A stretch of DNA of 64,000 nt from FEN-1099 sp964511015. GTDB taxonomy: Bacteria; Lernaellota; Lernaellaia; Lernaellales; Lernaellaceae. Of this stretch, positions 58,626 through 64,000 are shown one piece after another. A model generated the notes under the pieces. That model ran no database searches and was not told the origin of the DNA. It saw only the letters and a list, made by a program, of their open reading frames with translations. The position numbers and the translations under genes are program-made. Positions within the stretch are counted from its first letter, which is position 1. The number at the start of each line of letters is the position of its first letter. The stretch is taken from NCBI GenBank assembly GCA_964511015.1, contig CAZEDX010000003.1, forward strand, positions 37,239-101,238, read 5' to 3'.

Positions 58626-59665
58626 GCGCGCCGCTAATTGGCTATACCTGCTCCTACACGCCGCTGGCGCTGTTGCGCGCGGCGGGGTTCATCCCTTTTC
58701 GCGTGCTGCCGCTATACGAAGGCCCGGAACTAGCCGGCCAGCATCTGCACGACAACCTCTGTCCGCACGTCAAATTCGTACTTGATCGCGTACTCGCCCG
58801 CCACCTGCCCGAGATGGCGGGAATGGTCTTTGTCAACAGTTGCGATGCCATGCGCCGCCTGGCCGATGCCTGGCAGCGCGTTCGTCCATCAGACCGCGTG
58901 GCGCGAATCGACTTGCCGGTCGAAAACAATGCGCGGGCGCAGGACTACTGGGCCGGCGAACTGGAACATCTCGCCGCCATTCTTGGTGAATGGCGCGGGC
59001 GTGCAATCACCACGGACGAGCTTCGCCAGGCGTGGCAAGAAGAACGCGAATTGGTCGCAGCGCTAGCGGCAGTCGCCCAACGTCTACGCGACGGTTCGCT
59101 CGTCGGCGGACGCGCCCGTTTGCAGGAATTGTACAACCGCGCAATGACCGAACCGTTGGCGGCCGTGTTGCCCGAGTTGCGCACGCTGGCCGCGAGCCCG
59201 GCAAGCACTCCTCCACTATCATCCGGCGAACCGGTGTTCCTCTTCGGCAATGTGCTGGCCGACCCCGGCGCCTTCGCCTTGTTCGCCGTCAGCGGCCTGG
59301 CCGTCGTCGGTGACGACCTGTGCACCGGCGGACGGGTTTTTACCGCCCTCGACGCGGTCGGCGACGATCTGCCTTCCTACGCCCGCGCACTGCTGGCTCG
59401 TCCGCCGTGCGCCCGCACGATGAACGCGGCCGATCCGAACTGGCTGGCGCAACAGTTGGTCGCCGCCGCCCGGGCCGCCGGCGCGCGTGGCGTGATCGGC
59501 CACGTGGTCAAGTTCTGCGACCCCTATCTGGCTCGCCTGCCATACATTCGCGCGGCGATGCAGGCGGCCCATCTTCCGTTGCTGATCCTGGAGGGCGACT
59601 GCACGTTGCGGTCGATGGGCCAGCAGCGCACGCGCCTCGAAGCCTTCGTCGAAATGTTGGGGTGA
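58622..59665 (+). CDS. 2-hydroxyacyl-CoA dehydratase family subunit (HgdB/FldB-like), smaller
   Basis: A 347-residue protein of the 2-hydroxyglutaryl-CoA dehydratase D-component family, which eliminates water from 2-hydroxyacyl-CoA using a [4Fe-4S] cluster and ketyl radicals. Typical segments are IGYTCSYTPLALLRAAGFIPFRV, MVFVNSCDAMRRLADAW, VVGDDLCTGGRVF and, at the end, LEGDCTLRSMGQQRTRLEAFVEML. The Cys of VNSCD and DLCTG would be cluster ligands. Paired with a second subunit four bases downstream. Confidence 0.85.
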   Translation: MSAPLIGYTCSYTPLALLRAAGFIPFRVLPLYEGPELAGQHLHDNLCPHVKFVLDRVLARHLPEMAGMVFVNSCDAMRRLADAWQRVRPSDRVARIDLPVENNARAQDYWAGELEHLAAILGEWRGRAITTDELRQAWQEERELVAALAAVAQRLRDGSLVGGRARLQELYNRAMTEPLAAVLPELRTLAASPASTPPLSSGEPVFLFGNVLADPGAFALFAVSGLAVVGDDLCTGGRVFTALDAVGDDLPSYARALLARPPCARTMNAADPNWLAQQLVAAARAAGARGVIGHVVKFCDPYLARLPYIRAAMQAAHLPLLILEGDCTLRSMGQQRTRLEAFVEMLG

Positions 59666-59668
59666 ACC

Positions 59669-60901
59669 ATGATGCGGCAGTACTTCGAGCAGTTGGTTGC
59701 GGGCATCGAAAGTTCGATTCAAGCCGACCCCACTGGCCTCAGCCCGCGCAAGCGGCATGCATTGGATATTGCCCGCCTGGGCGTGACGCTCTACACGCCC
59801 GGCGAGCATGTGGCTTGGTGTGGCGTCACCGCGCCATTCGACTTGTTGCGCGCGATGGACGTGACCTCGTGCTTTGTCGAATTCGTCGGCGCCATGCTCG
59901 CCTCGACCGGCGCCATTGTGCCGCTGCTCGAAATCGCCGAGCGCGGCGGCTTCGCTACCGATTCCTGCGGATATCACCGGGCGGTGACCGGCGCCGCGCT
60001 GGCCGGTCAGATGCCGGTGCCGGATTTCCTGATCGGCACGACCTGCCCGTGCATTGGCGGCCTGGCGACGATCGAGAACCTCGCCCGCATCTTCCAAAAG
60101 GATCTCTTCGTACTACACGTGCCGCAGGAAGACTCACCCCGCGCGGTGGCCTATCTGGCCGATCAAATGCGCGACCTGGCCTCTTTTGTCGCCGCCCACA
60201 CCGGGCGCCCGCTCGACCTCGACCGCCTGCGTGAGGTGATTGACCTGTCCAACCGAACCGCCGAGACAATGCGCGAGGTCTATCGCCTGGCCGCGCACGT
60301 GCCGAGCCCGGCGAGTTCGGCGGATCTGCGCAACTTCGGCATCGTCATGCCGCTCTTCTTCGGCACGCCCGACGGACTGGCGACGGCGGAGTTCTATCGC
60401 GAGCAGTTCGCCGCGCGCATCGCACGCAGACAGGCGGGCGTGGCCGGCGAACAGTTCCGGCTGCTCTGGATCCAAAACCGCATCCAGTTCAAGAATCCGC
60501 TGGAAAAAGACCTCGCCAGCGACGCCCGCGCGTGCATCGTCGCCGACGAACTGAACACGATATCCTGGGAGCCGATCGACCCGGCCGACCCCTTCCCCGG
60601 CCTGGCCCGCCGCGCGATCTCGATCCCCTTCAACGGCACGATCGCCAGGCGCGTCCGGCATCTGCAGGACATGGCCCGCGATTTCCGCATCGACGGCGCC
60701 ATCAACCCGTGCCATTGGGGTTGCCGCCAAGGCACCGGCGGACGTGGCTTGGTCGCCGAAGGGCTGGCCGCCGTCGGCGTGCCGACGCTCAACCTCGAGG
60801 TCGACTGCGTCGACACCCGCAGCTTCGCCGAAGGTCAGCTCAAGACACGGTTGGAGGCGTTCCTGGAAATGGTCGCATCGCGCCCGTCGCCGTGGGTGTG
60901 A
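59669..60901 (+). CDS. 2-hydroxyacyl-CoA dehydratase family subunit (HgdB/BcrB-like), larger
   Basis: A 410-residue member of the same family, starting three bases after the first subunit's stop (an ATG one codon later is possible). Markers are LGVTLYTPGEHVAWCGVTAPFDLLRAMDV, IGTTCPCIGGLATIENL, INPCHWGCRQGTGG and VDCVDTRSFAEGQLKTRLEAFLEMV. Cys residues in CPCIGG and NPCHWGC probably bind the cluster. The two subunits should form a heterodimer. No activator ATPase (HgdC-like) or CoA transferase is encoded in the window, so this would depend on distant genes, or the pair could be a benzoyl-CoA-reductase-like complex. Confidence 0.83.
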   Translation: MMRQYFEQLVAGIESSIQADPTGLSPRKRHALDIARLGVTLYTPGEHVAWCGVTAPFDLLRAMDVTSCFVEFVGAMLASTGAIVPLLEIAERGGFATDSCGYHRAVTGAALAGQMPVPDFLIGTTCPCIGGLATIENLARIFQKDLFVLHVPQEDSPRAVAYLADQMRDLASFVAAHTGRPLDLDRLREVIDLSNRTAETMREVYRLAAHVPSPASSADLRNFGIVMPLFFGTPDGLATAEFYREQFAARIARRQAGVAGEQFRLLWIQNRIQFKNPLEKDLASDARACIVADELNTISWEPIDPADPFPGLARRAISIPFNGTIARRVRHLQDMARDFRIDGAINPCHWGCRQGTGGRGLVAEGLAAVGVPTLNLEVDCVDTRSFAEGQLKTRLEAFLEMVASRPSPWV

Positions 60902-60916
60902 ACAACTATCCCGCCC

Positions 60917-62053
60917 TCACATCTCGGCCCACGGTTCGAACAGACGCTGGTATTCCTGCATCGCATAGCGGTCGGTCATGCCGGCGATATAGTCGCAGAT
61001 CGTGCGTTCGAGGCCCTGGCGTTCGATCATGGCGAAGTACTGCGGCGGCATCAGCGTCGGCCGGTCGCGGTAGGCCAGAAACAGCCGTTCGAGAAAGTAC
61101 TGCGCCTTGTACATCGCGCGCTCCAGGCGATGGTGGCGATAGAGCTGATGGAACAGGAAGTGATTGAGCTCGTGGCGCGCGGCCTCGGTGTCGGCCGACC
61201 AGTGCACCAGCATCTTGTTGACCTCGCGCACGTCGTCGAGGCTGCGAATCTCATACTCGTTCAGGTGCTTGCGGGTCGTCGCGATCAGGTCTTCGATGAA
61301 ACGGCCGATCAGCGTGCTGATCGATACCAGCCGCAACTGCGTTTCGCCGATCGACGGATGTTTCTTCAGCACCGCGTCTTCGGTTTCACGCCAGACCACC
61401 GAGTTTTCGCGCAGCCGCGCGCGGTCGATCAGCCCCGACTTCAACCCGTCGTCGATGTCGTGGTTATGGTAGGCGATGGTGTCGGCACAGTTGATCAGTT
61501 GCGCTTCGAGCGTGGGCACGGTTTCGGGCTCATACTCGGCCAAAGCCTCGTCTTCCGGATGATCGTAGAACGTCGCGTGCTTGATGATACCTTCGCGGCT
61601 TTCCCACGACAGGTTGAGGCCGGGGAAATCGGGGTAACGGTCTTCCAACAGCGTCACCACGCGCAAGCTCTGCACGTTGTGCTCGAAGCCGCCGTGGTGC
61701 TCCATCAAGCGGTTTAGCACCTGTTCGCCGGCGTGGCCGAACGGAGTGTGGCCCAGGTCGTGAGCCAGCGCGAGAGTCTCGGTCAGCTCGAGATTGAGGC
61801 CCAGCCGTTTGGCTATGCCGCGGGCGATCTGCGCCACCTCGATGGAGTGGGTCAAGCGCGTGCGGTAGTAATCGCCTTCGTGGTAGACGAAAACCTGCGT
61901 CTTATATTCCAGCCGCCGGAACGCCGCGCAGTGGATGACGCGATCGCGGTCGCGCTCGTAGGCCGGGCGATCGTCTTTGAGTTGTTCCGGATACTTGCGG
62001 CCGCGGCTGGTGGCGCTGCGCGCCGCATAAGGGGCCAGCTCATAGAGATCCAT
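60917..62053 (-). CDS. dgt: Deoxyguanosine triphosphate triphosphohydrolase-like HD protein
   Basis: Hydrolyses dNTPs to deoxynucleosides and triphosphate. The 378-residue protein has the HD-domain metal set: RTRLTHSIEVAQIAR, LAHDLGHTPFGHAGE, and the later Asp in CADTIAYHNHDIDDGL. FRRLEYKTQVF is the family's N-terminal motif. The length and motifs fit the type 2/3 bacterial dGTPase-like group rather than the E. coli Dgt subgroup. It is convergent with the dehydratase operon and divergent from the PAS genes. Confidence 0.9.
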   Translation of the reverse strand: MDLYELAPYAARSATSRGRKYPEQLKDDRPAYERDRDRVIHCAAFRRLEYKTQVFVYHEGDYYRTRLTHSIEVAQIARGIAKRLGLNLELTETLALAHDLGHTPFGHAGEQVLNRLMEHHGGFEHNVQSLRVVTLLEDRYPDFPGLNLSWESREGIIKHATFYDHPEDEALAEYEPETVPTLEAQLINCADTIAYHNHDIDDGLKSGLIDRARLRENSVVWRETEDAVLKKHPSIGETQLRLVSISTLIGRFIEDLIATTRKHLNEYEIRSLDDVREVNKMLVHWSADTEAARHELNHFLFHQLYRHHRLERAMYKAQYFLERLFLAYRDRPTLMPPQYFAMIERQGLERTICDYIAGMTDRYAMQEYQRLFEPWAEM

Positions 62054-62344
62054 GTAACCCTCCGCCGTCAGCGAACCAAAAAAAGAACAGCCGCCGCGCC
62101 TGACGCATCCGCCAAGGCCGCGACGGCTCTTCGGGCCGTGATCCTTCCCCCTAGATCACAGAATAGTTATTGAACCAGGGTTGTCACGCTGTGTCAAGAA
62201 CGATCTGCCCCCCCTTTTGCGCCGTGGAAACCGGCCATTTTTTTCGTTGGCTTGCTTTTCCCACTCAAGAACGACGCCGTTCGTTTCGATGACTTGGTAG
62301 TAGGGACGCAGTAAAAAAAAACAACGGTGCGTGGGTGTACGGCG

Positions 62345-62875
62345 ATGAAAGTGATATGTTCTTATTGCGAGCAAGACCTCGGACAAAAAGAACCCTTGGA
62401 ATCCAACTGGATAGCATACGCCCTGTGCAATCCGTGCCACCGCCGACTGCTGGCCGAGTGGTACAATGAAGGCCTGGGCCGTGCAGTAGAGGAACTGCAG
62501 ACACCGGTGGTGGTTTTCACTCAGGACGCGCGGGTGGTGGCGCTAAACCAGTCGGCCGCCGACATCGTCGGCCGCCCGCCGAAAGACATCTTCGGCCTGC
62601 GTGGCGGCGAGGCATTAGACTGCAAATACGCCCAACTTCCCGAGCGTTGTGGCGAAACGCGGTTTTGTCCGATTTGTGCCATCCGTGGCACCATCGAGAC
62701 AGTCGCCGAAACAGGCCAGACCCTCAACCATGTTCCGGCTGTCCTCAACCGCGTCGACCGAAAACTGAGCTTTCACGTCAATGCGGAAAAAGTCGGCGCC
62801 GTGGTCATGGTATCCATCGACCATCTGGTCGACGTCACCGATGCGTGCGAAGCCATGCTGGGCAAGCCAGAATAG
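62345..62875 (+). CDS. Zinc-ribbon plus PAS-like sensor protein, copy 1
   Basis: A 176-residue cytoplasmic protein. An N-terminal zinc-ribbon-like pair (CSYCEQDLG near residues 4-7 and CNPCH near 30) is followed by a PAS-like domain (TPVVVFTQDARVVALNQSAADIVGRPPKDIFGL). The second half carries a four-Cys motif, CKYAQLPERCGETRFCPIC, of the pattern C-x8-C-x5-C-x2-C, known from PAS proteins. No output domain follows, so it may signal through another protein. I start at the ATG of 62345 by analogy with copy 2; a GTG six codons earlier is possible. A paralogous gene follows 116 bases later. Confidence 0.75.
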   Translation: MKVICSYCEQDLGQKEPLESNWIAYALCNPCHRRLLAEWYNEGLGRAVEELQTPVVVFTQDARVVALNQSAADIVGRPPKDIFGLRGGEALDCKYAQLPERCGETRFCPICAIRGTIETVAETGQTLNHVPAVLNRVDRKLSFHVNAEKVGAVVMVSIDHLVDVTDACEAMLGKPE

Positions 62876-62991
62876 CTCACCCCGACGAATCAACAACCTT
62901 CTGATATTCTTGCTGATTCCCGATGCTCACCATTATCTCAACGTTTGCTTCAGGTTCATGACAGGTTGGACGATAAGCTATTCGTAGCCGG

Positions 62992-63564
62992 ATGGAACCA
63001 CAATTGAATATAGGGATGAGCGCCATGAAGGTAGTATGCTCGTACTGTCGCAAGGACCTCGGCTACAAAGAACCTTTCGATTCCGAGTGGGTTTCCCATG
63101 GGTTGTGCCCCACCTGCCATGATGAGGTCATGGAGCAAAACCTCGCCTTGAATTTCGGGGAATTACTCGACCATTTCGGCGGGCCGGTCTTGGTCCTATC
63201 GACCGCCGGTCGCGTGACGGACATCAACCGCCAGGCACTGGAAATGCTCGGTAAAGACACCAAACAGTCATTTGGCCTCAAGGGCGGTGAAGTGTTCGAA
63301 TGCCGCTATGCTCAACTGCCGGAGGGCTGCGGCGAGACAGTCTTTTGCGAGCTGTGCTCAATTCGAAACACGGTGATGGACACCATGCGGACGGGGCGGC
63401 CGCATCTGGAGGTGCCGGTCCACCTCGACCAGCGCGACCAGCGCATGAATCTGCTGATCTGCACCCAGAAGGTCGGGGTGGTAGTCTTGCTCAAGGTCGA
63501 GCAGATTCTCGACGTGGTGAAGATGTTGCCGCTTTCGCTGGAAGCCGGCACCGCCCCGTCATGA
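62992..63564 (+). CDS. Zinc-ribbon plus PAS-like sensor protein, copy 2
   Basis: A 190-residue paralogue of the preceding gene, with the same order: zinc ribbon (CSYCRKDLG, CPTCH), PAS core (GPVLVLSTAGRVTDINRQALEMLG) and the same four-Cys motif (CRYAQLPEGCGETVFCELC). By eye about 40-45 percent of aligned residues agree. The first ATG is at 62992; ATGs at 63016 and 63025 would begin closer to the ribbon. Both copies lack histidine kinase or GGDEF parts, so they are likely single-domain sensors. The duplication appears local. Confidence 0.75.
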   Translation: MEPQLNIGMSAMKVVCSYCRKDLGYKEPFDSEWVSHGLCPTCHDEVMEQNLALNFGELLDHFGGPVLVLSTAGRVTDINRQALEMLGKDTKQSFGLKGGEVFECRYAQLPEGCGETVFCELCSIRNTVMDTMRTGRPHLEVPVHLDQRDQRMNLLICTQKVGVVVLLKVEQILDVVKMLPLSLEAGTAPS

Positions 63565-63793
63565 ACGCTACCGGTACCAGTTCGGGTAAGAGGTAGCCGC
63601 CCACCACGGCCAACGTGTAGAAGGCGTCGCTCCGGCCAGGCATCGGTTCGGTGTCAGTGCCGCCGAAGCCGTCACCAGCTATCAGGTCGAATTCGGCGTC
63701 TTCGACGACCGTGTCATCGTCTAGATCGTCGTCGGCGAGGTCATCATCGTTTGTATCATCGTCGCCGTAATCACAGAAAGGTAGACTGGCCAC
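63491..63793 (-). pseudogene. Fragment of an Asp-rich lipoprotein gene
   Basis: A minus-strand frame begins with ASLPFC, then DYGDDDTNDDDLADDDLDDDT and an acidic stretch ending near VVGGYLLPELVPVAFM. This is the Cys-then-Asp pattern of the intact lipoproteins, but no signal peptide precedes it: stops fill the region upstream of the GTG at 63793. The tail overlaps the 3' end of PAS copy 2, so the 3' part is probably not original. I interpret it as a decayed remnant. Confidence 0.45.
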
Positions 63794-63920
63794 ACTGCCT
63801 GGACCACTAGCTTCGGCCTATGTTTCCTAGTGTTAGCCCGTACGCCATCGGTCGCGATAGCTCATTTTGCCGCACCAGACCAACTACGAAAGCAGCCACG
63901 GCCTTTTTAGAATGAATTGG

Positions 63921-64000
63921 CCTTGATTCCCGGATAGGCGGAGCACCAAGTTCCGGGAATGATTGGTTTTGTAGCGCAAACGACAAAACACCCGAGAGGT
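63921..64000 (+). mobile_element. Left end of a second copy of the IS (truncated by window end)
   Basis: Begins CCTTGATTCCCGGATAGGCGG (63921-63941), the terminal inverted repeat of the relic at 57011-57502. It then matches 57049-57098 almost base for base (TTCCGGGAATGATT, GTTTTGT/ACAAAAC hairpin, ACCCGAGAGGT), with about four differences in 50. The transposase should follow beyond the window. Whether this copy is intact cannot be seen. Confidence 0.65.

Overview
The window looks like a chromosomal segment of a GC-rich, Gram-negative bacterium. It encodes outer-membrane barrels (FadL type and others), many lipoproteins with clear lipoboxes, an MltD-type lytic transglycosylase, a MepA-like endopeptidase and a YkuD transpeptidase. 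It also carries oxygen-sensitive radical enzymes (a glycyl radical enzyme with its activase, and a 2-hydroxyacyl-CoA dehydratase pair). At least three intact secreted proteins carry a Cys followed by a long Asp-rich linker, a style I associate with deltaproteobacterial/Myxococcota-like lineages and Candidatus Lernaellota. That assignment is an impression, not a test.

Layout. 1-7.7 kb: cell-wall remodelling genes (L,D-transpeptidase lipoprotein, M74 endopeptidase with LysM, M23 endopeptidase with Ig-like repeats, MltD-like transglycosylase) and tRNA-Val(CAC). 7.9-10.2 kb: a membrane-embedded spermidine-synthase-like protein. 10.2-17.4 kb: a minus-strand operon of a barrel protein, a metalloprotease/beta-propeller/barrel protein and a large Cys-containing lipoprotein. 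17.5-19.3 kb: divergent fbp and bioY. 19.4-23.2 kb: a tight operon around a GlmL/MutL-like ASKHA ATPase with no mutase nearby. 23.2-28.7 kb: MTA phosphorylase, then a glycyl radical enzyme carrying an N-terminal SCP2-like domain, its activase and a methyltransferase. 28.7-31.1 kb: two decayed genes and an SGNH hydrolase. 31.2-34.0 kb: an SGNH hydrolase/MBOAT acyltransferase pair. 34.7-41.8 kb: a run of secreted lipoproteins, three with Asp-rich linkers, including GxGYxYP and C45 (Ntn-hydrolase) families. 41.8-46.8 kb: M28 peptidase, CyuA-like desulfidase/dehydratase with a DMT-like transporter, P-loop kinase-like protein. 46.9-56.6 kb: DUF362 protein, a lone ParS/MbcA-type antitoxin-like protein, a REC-DUF4388-TPR regulator behind a hairpin-rich leader, deoxynucleoside kinase, GMC oxidoreductase, a BNR/PKD protein ending in Asp-rich sequence plus CGC, and a FadL-like barrel. 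57-58 kb: a 492-bp insertion-sequence relic with terminal inverted repeats, then bacterioferritin. 58.1-60.9 kb: a MarR regulator overlapping two 2-hydroxyacyl-CoA dehydratase subunits. 60.9-64 kb: dGTPase-like HD enzyme, two paralogous zinc-ribbon/PAS proteins, an Asp-rich lipoprotein fragment, and the start of a second IS copy running off the window.

The most unusual items are the SCP2-glycyl radical enzyme fusion, the mutase-less GlmL operon, the MarR-controlled dehydratase pair without an activator nearby, the C-terminal Asp-rich/CGC tail, the structured leader at 48.9-49.1 kb, and the IS relic whose ends match a second copy at the window edge. All functional calls come from reading motifs; no database search was possible.
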